NCBI GenBank assembly: GCA_023253905.1
Contig: JALREG010000408.1
Coordinates: 1 to 10,550, forward strand
Source of the DNA: Burkholderiaceae bacterium
Lineage (GTDB): Bacteria > Pseudomonadota > Gammaproteobacteria > Burkholderiales > Burkholderiaceae
Reading direction: 5' to 3'
Length of the DNA stretch: 10,550 nt
How positions within the stretch are numbered: the stretch's first letter is position 1; each line of letters opens with the position of its first letter. Below are positions 1 to 7,291 of the stretch, piece after piece. The notes beneath the pieces were generated by a model. That model saw nothing but the letters and a program-made list of their open reading frames with translations, made no database searches and was not told the origin of the DNA. The translations under genes and the position numbers were made by a program.

Positions 1-351
1 AGCACCGCTCATGCCGCCAAAGCCCTGTACGCCGCCGACCAGCTTGAAATTCTCGAGGCCGACGCGCACGCAGAAAGTCACGCCAATCGTGACCATGATC
101 AGATAGATCCCGCGTACCCTGAGGGCAGGCCAGCCGATCAGCATGGCGAGCAATGCGCTCAGCACTGCCCCCCCGATCGCTGCAGGGATCAGGGGAACTC
201 CCAGTTTCACTGTCAGTAGGCCGGACGTATAGCAGCCGATCGCCATGAACGCGCCCTGCGCAAACGACAGATTGCCTGCGAGCAGCACGACGTAGACGCT
301 CCAGGCAAGAATCAGGTTGATACCAGTGAAGAACAGCTGGTCGGTGATCAC
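1..351 (-). CDS. LivM-type branched-chain amino acid/amide ABC transporter permease, N-terminal part (cut by window edge)
   Basis: This is an inner-membrane permease of the HAAT (hydrophobic amino acid/amide) ABC importer family, partner of the LivH-type protein encoded just upstream. Only the first 117 residues are visible; the reading frame continues past base 1. It starts with GTG (complement of 349-351), whose GTGA overlaps the TGA stop of the preceding permease gene by 4 bases, which implies translational coupling. A GGGGAG Shine-Dalgarno-like stretch lies about 9 bases upstream. Visible features typical of LivM are a first helix near residues 9-25, the motif AGNLSFAQGAFMAIG at about 25-39, a second hydrophobic segment at about 55-75, and the WPALRVRGIYLIMVTIG segment at about 74-90. 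The substrate cannot be read from the sequence: this family also carries urea, amides and aromatic compounds. The family call is firm; leucine/isoleucine/valine specificity is not implied. Confidence 0.9.
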   Translation of the reverse strand, partial: MITDQLFFTGINLILAWSVYVVLLAGNLSFAQGAFMAIGCYTSGLLTVKLGVPLIPAAIGGAVLSALLAMLIGWPALRVRGIYLIMVTIGVTFCVRVGLENFKLVGGVQGFGGMSGA

Positions 352-1229
352 ACTCGCTGCTCCCCGGCATGCAAGCCACCGAAGAGTCCGCCGCGTCGCC
401 AGATCAGCACAATCAGCATTGCTACCCAAACGGTCATCTCGCCGAGGCGCCCCAGACCGAACTGAAAAGTAAGAGCCTCCAGAACGCCGATCAGGAGGCC
501 GGCAATGACGGCTCCGCGCAGATCACCCATGCCACCGATTGCCATGATCGCAACCGCTTTCAGACCAAAGGTGAGGCCCAGCTCGGGATTGGCCACGCCC
601 GTGCGCAGCGCGAGGAGCAGGCCCGCCACCGCAGCGAGCGCCGAGGATACGAAGAACACAGTCTGGGTGACGCGTCGTACGTCGATGCCAAGGAGCGCGG
701 CGTTGGTCGAGGATTCTGCTACCGCGCGGATCCTTCGGCCGGCCGAGGTGCGCGATACCGCGAGGTGAAGCGCTAGCATCAGTGCGAAGGTAACCGCGAG
801 AATGATGAGCTGAATCCAGAGAAACCTCACCCCGGCAACGGTGAAACCCTCTTTGAAAATGCCTGACGTCAGTCCGAGGTCGACGGGCTCTGAGCCCCAG
901 ACCTTATGGGTGATGTCGACCAACACCAATCCGAGTGATAGGGACGAGAGTGCTGCGGTGGTCTTCGCGTCATCGCTCTGAAAGCGGCGAAAACTGACGA
1001 ACTCGGTGAGGAGTCCCATGAGCCCCCCGACCATGAAGGCGAGCGGAAACGCCCACCAGACCGAGGTGTGGGCCGCGCACACCAAGCCGACGATGCCCCC
1101 GAACATAAAGACCTCGGGGTGCGCGAAATTGAGCTTGTCCAGCACCCCGATCACCAGCGTGAAACCGATTGCGACCAGCGCGTACATCGCGCCGATCACA
1201 AGCCCGTTGGTGATCTGCCCGAGAAGCAT
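348..1229 (-). CDS. LivH-type branched-chain amino acid/amide ABC transporter permease
   Basis: This inner-membrane permease of the HAAT family would form the translocation channel together with the LivM-type protein encoded immediately downstream. It has 293 residues, close to the usual 290-310. Recognisable features are the N-terminal helix containing GLVIGAMYALVAIGFTLV (about 9-26), the signature LNFAHPEVFMFGG (33-45, a variant of LNFAHGEVFMLGA), the cytoplasmic EAA-like loop GRRIRAVAESSTNAALLGID (164-183) that docks on the ATPase, and the IGGMGDLRGAVIAGLLIG segment (231-248). The gene lies 31 bases after the flavin monooxygenase gene on the same strand and overlaps the next permease gene by 4 bases, so it is part of the same operon. 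The start is the ATG at 1227-1229; no strong Shine-Dalgarno precedes it, so it may depend on upstream translation. The association with an oxygenase and a hydrolase suggests uptake of a catabolic substrate rather than of amino acids, but this is inference. Confidence 0.93.
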   Translation of the reverse strand: MLLGQITNGLVIGAMYALVAIGFTLVIGVLDKLNFAHPEVFMFGGIVGLVCAAHTSVWWAFPLAFMVGGLMGLLTEFVSFRRFQSDDAKTTAALSSLSLGLVLVDITHKVWGSEPVDLGLTSGIFKEGFTVAGVRFLWIQLIILAVTFALMLALHLAVSRTSAGRRIRAVAESSTNAALLGIDVRRVTQTVFFVSSALAAVAGLLLALRTGVANPELGLTFGLKAVAIMAIGGMGDLRGAVIAGLLIGVLEALTFQFGLGRLGEMTVWVAMLIVLIWRRGGLFGGLHAGEQRV

Positions 1230-1260
1230 CTGCGGCTCAGGGCGGGGGCGTGGCAGCGAC

Positions 1261-2430
1261 TTAAGCTGCCACTAACGCCTCGGTTTCGGTACCAAGCTTC
1301 TGAATGGCGGGCAGCACGTCGCGCGCAAAGCGCTCCATGTTGGCGCGGGTCATATCCGCGGGCAGGGTGCCGAACTGACACATGGTGAGCAGATTGCCGA
1401 AACGCATGTCGCGCCAGTAGGACTCTAGCGTCTCGCGCACCGTGCTTGCGCTCCCGCAGAGGAACATTCCAAGCTCCACGGCCTTCTCCAGGGTAATGTC
1501 GCCCGAGAGCGAACCCTTGGCCGCAGCGATACCGCGCATCGATTCGCGCGAGGTGTAGCCCGGGGGCAGCAGCATCTCGAAGGGCATCTTGAGAAAGCGG
1601 TTTCGGAAGATCTCGAAATGGGGTTTGGCCTCGCGGCGGGCGGATTCATCGGTATCACCCACGTAAACCGGCACCGCCCAGCCGAGCTGGTGGTCGCCAG
1701 GCTCGTAGCCTGAGTTTCGCGCGGTGTCGCGATAGAGATTCAGGTATTTCGACACCGCCGCGGCAGGGCTGAAGGTTTGCAGGTAGGTGTAGCGCCGGTC
1801 CGGGTGCGAGGCCCAGTCGATGGTTTCCTTGCTGCCCTGGGAGGGAATCCAGATGGGCGGATGTGGCCGCTGGAAGGGGCGGGGCCAGAGATTCACATAG
1901 CTCACGTTGTAGTGCTTGCCCTGGAAAGAGAAGGGCCCGGGATCAGTCCAGGCGCGCACGATCAGGTCGTGCGCTTCGTGGAAACGGTCGTGAGAGAAGG
2001 TGGGGTTCACGCCGAAGGTGTGGTATTCGGCGCCGATGCCGCGCACAAAGCCGCTGATCAGGCGGCCGCCTGTGATGACATCGATCATCGCGTGCTCTTC
2101 CGCGATGGTGAGCGGGTGTTCGCGCAGCGGCAATGCGCTGCCCAGGATGGCGATCTTCGCGCGTGTCGTACGCCGGGCGAGCGCGCTGGCGGTGACGATC
2201 GGCGAGGGCATGATGCCGTAGGCGGTCTGATGATGTTCGTTGACCGCAACCCCATCCCATCCGAGGGTCTCGCCGTATTCCAGTTCATCGAGAAAACGGT
2301 TGTAGAGCTGATGACCTTTCACCGGATCGAAGAGCGCATTGGGCAGCTTCATCCAGACGGTGTCATAGGCGCTCGACTTTTGAAGATCGAGATCGGCGTA
2401 GGGCATCAGGTGAAAGAGAATGACTTGCAT
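1261..2430 (-). CDS. LLM-class (luciferase-like) flavin-dependent monooxygenase
   Basis: This is a 389-residue TIM-barrel oxidoreductase of the bacterial luciferase family. Members use reduced FMN, usually supplied by a separate reductase, plus O2 to oxygenate small organic substrates in the cytoplasm. The open frame extends 40 codons upstream, but the start is placed at the ATG at 2428-2430 because AGGGAAG (complement of 2438-2444) sits 7 bases before it and the family motif begins at once (MQVILFHLMPYADLDL). Other visible features are DPVKGHQLY (35-43), LDELEYGETLGWDGVAVNEHH (48-67 region; the NEHH at 64-67 is typical of this subgroup), DVITGGRLISGF (117-128, the flavin/phosphate region), and FQRPHPPIWIPSQGS (186-200). 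It follows the hydrolase gene by 4 bases and precedes the LivH-type permease, so it is the oxygenase of a small catabolic operon. No flavin reductase is seen here. It is not close to RutA by eye; the substrate is unknown. Confidence 0.9.
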   Translation of the reverse strand: MQVILFHLMPYADLDLQKSSAYDTVWMKLPNALFDPVKGHQLYNRFLDELEYGETLGWDGVAVNEHHQTAYGIMPSPIVTASALARRTTRAKIAILGSALPLREHPLTIAEEHAMIDVITGGRLISGFVRGIGAEYHTFGVNPTFSHDRFHEAHDLIVRAWTDPGPFSFQGKHYNVSYVNLWPRPFQRPHPPIWIPSQGSKETIDWASHPDRRYTYLQTFSPAAAVSKYLNLYRDTARNSGYEPGDHQLGWAVPVYVGDTDESARREAKPHFEIFRNRFLKMPFEMLLPPGYTSRESMRGIAAAKGSLSGDITLEKAVELGMFLCGSASTVRETLESYWRDMRFGNLLTMCQFGTLPADMTRANMERFARDVLPAIQKLGTETEALVAA

Positions 2431-2434
2431 GGTG

Positions 2435-3211
2435 TTACTTCCCTGCCAGGAATTTGAAAAGAATGTCACAGAACTCATCGGGCCGTTCAGACTGGGGCAA
2501 GTGCCCACAATGCGGAATGACGGTGATGCTCGCCCGAGGCATGGCCTCACGGAAGGCCTGTGTGGCGCCTACTGGCAGGATCTGATCCTGCTCGCCCCAG
2601 ATGATCTGGGTGGGGACATCGATTCGTTTCACCCACTTGTGCAGTTTGGGATCATGCAGGCGAGGCTCCCAGGCGAGCCGAGCGAAAGTGAAGCGGTTTT
2701 TCTGCAGCACTTCCTGCTGCTCAGGGGTAGGGGGCACCGACAGCATGCGCTCTGCAATGCTCTGATCGTGAAACGTGTTCCGAATCAACTGCTCTGGGCT
2801 CCAGAGAAAAACGTCGCCTGGCACCACGCCCGGCGTGCGAAGGCCGGCCGGACCGATCATTGAGAGCGTCTTGATACGCGACGTGTCGCGCACCGCCATT
2901 TCAAGCGCGAGCCAGCCGCCGAGCGAGCTTCCGAGCACATGCACGCCGTTGAGTTGATGCTCGCGCATGAAGTTGAGATAGAAATAAGCGAGGTCGTGGA
3001 TATTTTCGAGCCACTCGGGTTCGTCCGACTGCCCGAATCCCGGGTGCTCCGGAATCCAGACATCGAACCGTTCGGCGAGTTTCAGCATGAAGGGCTGGAT
3101 CCCCGCGACGCCGTTTGCGCCGTGCAGGTAAAGGAGGGTGGTGCCCCGACCGCCGCGCAGCAGTCGCGTTCGGCAGCCGTCAATCTGGACAAAGCTCTCG
3201 ATAAAGCTCAC
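2435..3211 (-). CDS. alpha/beta-fold hydrolase
   Basis: This is a 258-residue soluble hydrolase of the alpha/beta fold. The core motifs are intact: an oxyanion-hole loop YLHGANG at 28-34, HPGFGQSDEP at 56-65, a nucleophile elbow GSSLGG with Ser96 as the probable nucleophile, Asp209 in GEQDQILP as the acid, and His237 in HCGHLP as the base. The size and motif spacing match C-C hydrolases and esterases of aromatic degradation and also RutD-like proteins, so the reaction cannot be specified. The start is GTG (complement of 3209-3211), supported by GGAG 8 bases upstream; it is the first gene of its operon, facing the divergent region. Its last codons carry the Shine-Dalgarno of the flavin monooxygenase gene, so the two are likely made together: an oxygenase followed by a hydrolase is a classic arrangement for oxidising and then cleaving an ester, lactone or C-C bond. 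Confidence 0.92.
   Translation of the reverse strand: MSFIESFVQIDGCRTRLLRGGRGTTLLYLHGANGVAGIQPFMLKLAERFDVWIPEHPGFGQSDEPEWLENIHDLAYFYLNFMREHQLNGVHVLGSSLGGWLALEMAVRDTSRIKTLSMIGPAGLRTPGVVPGDVFLWSPEQLIRNTFHDQSIAERMLSVPPTPEQQEVLQKNRFTFARLAWEPRLHDPKLHKWVKRIDVPTQIIWGEQDQILPVGATQAFREAMPRASITVIPHCGHLPQSERPDEFCDILFKFLAGK
2438..2444 (-). promoter_or_regulatory. Shine-Dalgarno deciding the monooxygenase start
   Basis: AGGGAAG on the minus strand lies 7 bases before the ATG at 2430 and overlaps the last codons of the hydrolase gene. It supports the shorter monooxygenase start over the longer open frame that reaches 2550 and has no family similarity in its extra 40 codons. Confidence 0.65.
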
Positions 3212-3421
3212 GTAGGGGTCTCCGGATCAGGTCTTATTCTTATGTTTGAGTGGTGACATTGAACGTACTGAAGCAGCCACAAAGGGACCGTCTCAAATCG
3301 AAAGGGTATGCAGATCTGAGGCCCTTGTAAAGAAAATGACTTGCCGCTCAGCAATAAAGGCGCAGCTTCCGAAATCGTCATCGCGTTTTCACAGGACCCC
3401 ACCTACAATCGGCGCCTCGCC
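3212..3421. promoter_or_regulatory. divergent intergenic region between the oxygenase operon and the ABC importer operon
   Basis: This is the only sizeable non-coding stretch in the window and is noticeably more AT-rich than its flanks, so it should hold promoters for both operons. On the minus strand GGAG 8 bases upstream of the GTG at 3211 is the hydrolase ribosome-binding site, and an AT-rich CATAAGAATAAG lies just before it (complement of about 3233-3244). On the plus strand TACAAT at 3404-3409 resembles a sigma-70 -10 element 12 bases before the permease ATG, but I see no convincing -35 at the right spacing. AAAGGG occurs at 3281-3286 and 3301-3306, 20 bases apart on the same strand, and CAGATCTG at 3311-3318 is a perfect palindrome. 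Arms AAGGG (3302-3306) and CCCTT (3322-3326) could pair around it. No recognised operator is evident. Confidence 0.5.
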
Positions 3422-4180
3422 ATGGTCATCCCTCTTTATCTCACCTACCTGCTCCTTCCGATCGCGCTGGTCGCGATCGGTTCGTTCGGGCAGTCCTGGA
3501 CCAACTCGCTCCTGCCGACGGGCTTCACACTGCGCTGGTTTCAGGAGCTCCTCGCTGACGGCTCGTTTCGGCGAGCGTTCTGGACCAGCCTCTATGTGGC
3601 GCTTGGCACCTGTGCAGTGACCGCGCTGCTTGCCGTGCCGCTTGCGTATTCGCTCTACCACCGCGCCTCGCGCGGCGGGGCCTTCGCGGGCCGTCTGATT
3701 GCCTCGTTACCGGTGGCGGTGCCGGCGCTCACCCTGGGCTTTGGTTATGTGCTGGTGTTCTCAAGCGATGCGACGCCGTGGCTGGGCACCCTGCCGCTTC
3801 TGATCGCGGCGCATGGGGTGCTCACGCTCCCCTATCTCACGCAAGCGCTGGTGGCCGACCTTCGCCATCTCGGCCTGGCTGATCTCGAGGCCTGTGCCGC
3901 TACGCTAGGCGCCTCGCCAGGGCGGCAGTTCATCACCGTCGCCCTGCCTTCGATGCGGCACAGCCTGGTGGCGGGGCTGGTGATGGTGGCGGCGCTTTCA
4001 ATCGGTGAGTTTCAGGTGTCTAACCTGATTGCGAGTTTCAAGCATCGCACCTATCCGGTCGTGCTGCTGCAGGCGTTCTACGGCGCAACCGGCTATGCGT
4101 GTGCAGCCACCGTAGTGCTCCTGGGGCTGGCCTTGTGTGCAGCCGGCCTTTCGGCGCGGCGAACGGGGGCGGTGCAATGA
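3422..4180 (+). CDS. ABC transporter permease (binding-protein-dependent, first of two)
   Basis: This is an inner-membrane permease of the MetI-like family (PF00528 type), one half of the channel of the importer encoded by the next three genes. From the ATG at 3422 it has 252 residues. Hydrophobic segments lie at about 2-20, 55-78, 95-115, 122-143, 183-200 and 222-244, and the cytoplasmic EAA-type loop is at about 156-175 (LEACAATLGASPGRQF). The start is uncertain: an in-frame TTG at 3341 would add 27 residues, no other start codon lies between, and neither site has a good Shine-Dalgarno. I prefer ATG because the transmembrane helix begins there; the extension contains some basic residues (NRR) that could belong to a real N-terminus. 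The stop overlaps the ATPase start by 4 bases (ATGA). The family resembles permeases of ferric-iron, thiamine, polyamine and 2-aminoethylphosphonate importers; the substrate is not deducible. Confidence 0.88.
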   Translation: MVIPLYLTYLLLPIALVAIGSFGQSWTNSLLPTGFTLRWFQELLADGSFRRAFWTSLYVALGTCAVTALLAVPLAYSLYHRASRGGAFAGRLIASLPVAVPALTLGFGYVLVFSSDATPWLGTLPLLIAAHGVLTLPYLTQALVADLRHLGLADLEACAATLGASPGRQFITVALPSMRHSLVAGLVMVAALSIGEFQVSNLIASFKHRTYPVVLLQAFYGATGYACAATVVLLGLALCAAGLSARRTGAVQ

Positions 4181-5265
4181 GCATTACGCTGGAACAACTC
4201 GAACACCGTTACCCCGGCACCGGACAGGGACTGCTGGGCGTCTCACTTGACGTGGCGCGCGGCGAACTGCTTGCCGTGATTGGCGCAAGTGGCTGCGGCA
4301 AGTCCACCCTGCTGAGGCTGGTGGCGGGGTTGCTGCCGGTGCAATCGGGCCGATTGTTGATCGACGATCGCGATGTCGCCACGGTACCGCCCTGGGAACG
4401 AAGCGTCGGTATGGTGTTCCAGAGCTACGCGCTATTCCCGCATCTGTCGGTGCTGGAGAACGTGGCCTACGGGCTTCGCATGCGCGGCGTAGCTGCCGTC
4501 GAACGCCGTCGAACGGCCGAGGCGATGATTGAATCAGTGGGGCTGACGGGGCTGGAAGCGCGTCGTCCGTCGCAGCTGTCCGGCGGTCAGCAGCAGCGGG
4601 TGGCGCTCGCTCGTGCACTCGCTTTTCGCCCATCGGTGCTGCTACTTGATGAACCGTTGGCTGCGCTCGATGCACACATTCGAGCGCAACTGTGCGATGA
4701 GATTCGCGATATTCAACGCGCGAGCGGGGCAGCCACACTCTTCGTCACGCACGATCAGCAGGAAGCGCTGATGATGGCCGACCGCGTGGCCGTGCTCCAT
4801 CAGGGCAGGCTGCAGCAAGTTGATACGCCTCGCGGGCTCTATTCGCGCCCGGCCAACCTGATGGTGGCCCGCTTTGTCGGGCATGCCAATCTGCTAGCTG
4901 GCACTGTGCTCGAACCGGGCCGGGTGCAGACGGTGCTGGGCGTGTTGCACGCGGATACCGGGCCTCGTCTGGCGGGTGCGGCGATCTGCGTGCTGGTTCG
5001 TCCGGAATCCATTCACCCGGATCCCGCACCCGACGCCCCGAACCGGATCCCGGGCGCGGCTGGACGGGTGCGGTTTTTAGGCTCCACTTGCCGTTGGGAT
5101 TTTCTTCCCGCGTCGGGTGCGCAGTCGGCGGTCGCGGCGCAATCGGGCCTGGCCGCCGCGCCTCTGCCCACGCTCTTATGCGAAGGCGCTACGGTGGCGT
5201 CCGCGGCGGTTTCGCTTTCTCCGGAAGCGCTGGTCATCCTCGATGACGATGCGCAGACACTTTGA
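4177..5265 (+). CDS. ABC transporter ATP-binding protein (FbpC/PotA-like)
   Basis: This is the 362-residue ATPase subunit that drives the importer from the cytoplasmic face. All nucleotide-binding motifs are intact: Walker A GASGCGKST (36-44), Q-loop glutamine at 82 in VFQSYALFPHLSV, signature LSGGQQQR (134-141), Walker B LLLDEP (155-160), D-loop ALD, and switch histidine 192 in THDQQEA. The first 240 residues follow the FbpC/PotA/CysA pattern, and the remaining 120 form a more divergent C-terminal TOBE-like regulatory domain. An open frame continues 26 codons upstream inside the permease gene, but ATG 4177 is chosen because it starts the conserved MSITLEQL strand, forms an ATGA overlap with the permease stop, and follows a G-rich GGGGGCGG stretch. 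It is translationally coupled to the upstream permease and 41 bases ahead of the binding-protein gene. Confidence 0.95.
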   Translation: MSITLEQLEHRYPGTGQGLLGVSLDVARGELLAVIGASGCGKSTLLRLVAGLLPVQSGRLLIDDRDVATVPPWERSVGMVFQSYALFPHLSVLENVAYGLRMRGVAAVERRRTAEAMIESVGLTGLEARRPSQLSGGQQQRVALARALAFRPSVLLLDEPLAALDAHIRAQLCDEIRDIQRASGAATLFVTHDQQEALMMADRVAVLHQGRLQQVDTPRGLYSRPANLMVARFVGHANLLAGTVLEPGRVQTVLGVLHADTGPRLAGAAICVLVRPESIHPDPAPDAPNRIPGAAGRVRFLGSTCRWDFLPASGAQSAVAAQSGLAAAPLPTLLCEGATVASAAVSLSPEALVILDDDAQTL

Positions 5266-5294
5266 TCCATCACCCAACCCGTCCATTGATTCCT

Positions 5295-5300
5295 AAGGAG
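5295..5300 (+). promoter_or_regulatory. strong Shine-Dalgarno (AAGGAG) of the binding-protein gene
   Basis: A perfect AAGGAG lies 6 bases before ATG 5307. It settles the start against the upstream in-frame ATG at 5262 and suggests that the binding protein is made in excess over the membrane subunits, as is usual for such importers. Confidence 0.8.
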
Positions 5301-5306
5301 CTCGCT

Positions 5307-6395
5307 ATGAATGCTGATCATCCAATCAACGCCCAACGTCGTGTGCTGCTGGGCGCCATGGCCGCGCTGTCGGCTAGCGGAGTCCAGGCATTTGAAGGCC
5401 CCGAGCTGTACCCAGGCGAAAAAGCGCTCTACGCCGAGGCCGCGAAAGAAGGTCTGGTCGTGTCTTTCGATACCGGTCCTGAATGGGCCAACTGGAAGGT
5501 GCTATTTCGGGAATTCAAGAAGCGCTACCCCGAAGTGGAGATGACCTATAACGATCTGGGCTCGGCTGCAACCGTGGTGGCGCTAGAGAAGGCGCGCCGG
5601 CGACCGCAGGCCGATACGGCGTACTACTTCGCTGCATCAGCTGTGGACGCGGCCAGGAAAGATGTAGTGGCCCCCTTCAAGCCGATCAACTTCGACAAGC
5701 TCCCTGAGGTATTTCGCGAGCCCGAGGGCCGCTGGTTCACTATCCACACGTTGAATATTGCGTTCCTTGTGAACACCAAGCTGGTGAAAAATATTCCGCA
5801 GGGCTGGGCCGACCTGCTCAAGCCCGAATACAAGAACAGCGTGACCTATCTCGATCCGCGTTCAACCGGTGTCGGTCAGGTGGGCGTGATCGCGGCGGCC
5901 TACGGCAATGGTGGCAGCATCGACAACACCAAGCCGGGCACTGATTTTTTCGGCAGGCTCCATGCTGCGGGCAATGTGCAGCGGGTGGAGGGCACCACGC
6001 CCTATGCCAAATTTCTGAAAGGCGAAATCCCGGTCTGGATCAGCTACGAAAACGACGGCCTCAAGGCCAAGTTCGTTGACGGCATGGGCGACGCCTGTGC
6101 GGTGATCATCCCGAAAGAGGCGAGCGCATCAGCCCCGTACGCGATCAGCTTGGTGAAGGGTGCGCCCAACCCCAACTCGGCTCGGCTGTGGCTCAACTTC
6201 ACCATGAGCGAGATGGGGCAGACGCTGTTTGCCCAGGGCTTTGTCCGTCCGTCGGTGCCGGGCGTTCAGTTGCCTGCGGACGTTCGAAGCAAGATGCCTG
6301 ATGCGCCCCAGCTGCGTCCGCTCGATGTCATCAAAGCGTCGGCGCGTAAGGCAGAGATCGACCGCGACTGGGCGGCGGCCGCACTCGCGAAATAG
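5307..6395 (+). CDS. periplasmic extracellular solute-binding protein of the ABC importer
   Basis: This is a 362-residue binding protein that captures the ligand in the periplasm and delivers it to the permeases encoded on either side. Residues 1-28 form a signal peptide: polar n-region with twin arginine (QRRVLLGA at 10-17), hydrophobic core, and a probable cleavage after VQA at 28. The RR-V-L-L pattern makes Tat export possible, though Sec is also plausible. The mature protein has the two-lobed type II binding-protein look: AKEGLVVSFDTGPEW early, LEKARRRPQADTAYYFA in the first lobe, WADLLKPEYKNSVTYLDPRSTG at the hinge-like crossing, and WISYENDGLKAKF in the second lobe. This resembles family-1 proteins (SBP_bac_6/8 type) of iron(III), thiamine or aminoethylphosphonate systems. 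The paired tyrosines that ligate iron in FbpA-like proteins are not evident in the second half, so ferric iron is not favoured. The ligand is unknown. Confidence 0.9.
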   Translation: MNADHPINAQRRVLLGAMAALSASGVQAFEGPELYPGEKALYAEAAKEGLVVSFDTGPEWANWKVLFREFKKRYPEVEMTYNDLGSAATVVALEKARRRPQADTAYYFAASAVDAARKDVVAPFKPINFDKLPEVFREPEGRWFTIHTLNIAFLVNTKLVKNIPQGWADLLKPEYKNSVTYLDPRSTGVGQVGVIAAAYGNGGSIDNTKPGTDFFGRLHAAGNVQRVEGTTPYAKFLKGEIPVWISYENDGLKAKFVDGMGDACAVIIPKEASASAPYAISLVKGAPNPNSARLWLNFTMSEMGQTLFAQGFVRPSVPGVQLPADVRSKMPDAPQLRPLDVIKASARKAEIDRDWAAAALAK

Positions 6396-6437
6396 TCGCG
6401 CGCAGGCGAGTCAGCAGATCGGCGGCAGGCAGCCATC

Positions 6438-7280
6438 ATGGCGTCGGCATTCGGAAGGGGCGCGGTCAGACGACTGGGCGCGCTACCTGCCTATGCATGG
6501 CTACTGCTGTTTCTGCTGCTGCCGCTGGGATCGCTACTGGTTGAAGTGGCGATCGAATCCGAGGCGCTATCGGTAAGCCTGCGTGACGATGCCTTACTCG
6601 GGTCAGCAGCGTGGAACACCCTCCTTCTCGGAGCGGGCACTGCCACGCTGTCGCTCCTCGCGGGTGCGCCGCTTGCTCGCGCCGTGGCGCGCTTATCCGA
6701 AAGAAAGCGGCAGCTCATGCTGGTGCTGCTGGGGGTGCCGCTCACCTTCTCCGGGCTGGTGATTGCCTACGGGTTCATTCTCGCCTTCGGCCGTGCCGGG
6801 TTCATCACGCAACTGCTCGCCATGCTGGGCGCTGATCCGGCGGTGGCCGGCCAATGGATTTACTCAACCGGCGGGCTTGCTTTTGCCTATGGCTACTACC
6901 TGATTCCCCGGGTGGCGCTGATCATGGTGCCCCTGTTCGCGAATCTCGATCGCCGACCCTTCGACGCAGCGCTCACCCTCGGAGCGTCCCCCTGGCGTGC
7001 ATGGCTGGATACCGATTTTCGGGAGCTCGCGCCTTCCTTTGTGGCGATCTGGTGCCTGATCGCCGCGGTGGCAATGGGCACATACGGCACTGCACTCGCA
7101 CTGGCAGGCACGCAGATCAATATTCTGCCCTTGCTCATCTACCTGAAGATTTCCGATGGCAGCGGTGATTTCCCGATGGCAGCGGCGCTCTCGCTCCTGC
7201 TGCTCGGCATGTGTGTGCTGGTACTCGCAGCGGGTGAACTCGCTACGCGTGGCCGGGACCGTCTGCAGGTCACTCACTGA
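6438..7280 (+). CDS. ABC transporter permease (second of two)
   Basis: This 280-residue MetI-like inner-membrane permease forms the second channel subunit. A cytoplasmic basic N-terminus (FGRGAVRR) precedes the first helix at about 17-37; further hydrophobic segments lie at about 60-82, 93-117, 143-167, 200-220 and 245-268. The cytoplasmic EAA-type loop is at about 176-196 (DAALTLGASPWRAWLDTDF). The two permeases are separate genes rather than the fused FbpB arrangement. The gene follows the binding-protein gene by 42 bases and precedes the SLOG-type gene by 11 bases, so all five plus-strand genes appear to be one transcription unit. The start is ATG 6438 with only a weak GGCAGG-type ribosome-binding site about 8 bases upstream. 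Confidence 0.9.
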   Translation: MASAFGRGAVRRLGALPAYAWLLLFLLLPLGSLLVEVAIESEALSVSLRDDALLGSAAWNTLLLGAGTATLSLLAGAPLARAVARLSERKRQLMLVLLGVPLTFSGLVIAYGFILAFGRAGFITQLLAMLGADPAVAGQWIYSTGGLAFAYGYYLIPRVALIMVPLFANLDRRPFDAALTLGASPWRAWLDTDFRELAPSFVAIWCLIAAVAMGTYGTALALAGTQINILPLLIYLKISDGSGDFPMAAALSLLLLGMCVLVLAAGELATRGRDRLQVTH

Positions 7281-7291
7281 AAGATCTCAAC

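Noticed and set aside
1777..2457. Plus-strand open frame of 226 codons
   Set aside because: It lies entirely antisense to the well-supported flavin monooxygenase gene and has no recognisable domain; it is a by-product of GC-rich codon bias.
2431..2550. Forty-codon upstream extension of the flavin monooxygenase
   Set aside because: It overlaps the hydrolase gene; the family N-terminus and a Shine-Dalgarno both point to ATG 2430.
1261..3211. Monooxygenase and hydrolase as RutA and RutD of the Rut pyrimidine pathway
   Set aside because: The oxygenase lacks the RutA-like N-terminal pattern and belongs by eye to another LLM subgroup, and RutB, RutC, RutE and RutG counterparts are absent from the window.
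3422..7280. Ferric-iron (FbpABC/AfuABC) importer
   Set aside because: The binding protein shows no adjacent tyrosine pair in its second half, the permeases are not fused, and no iron context is present; general family resemblance only.
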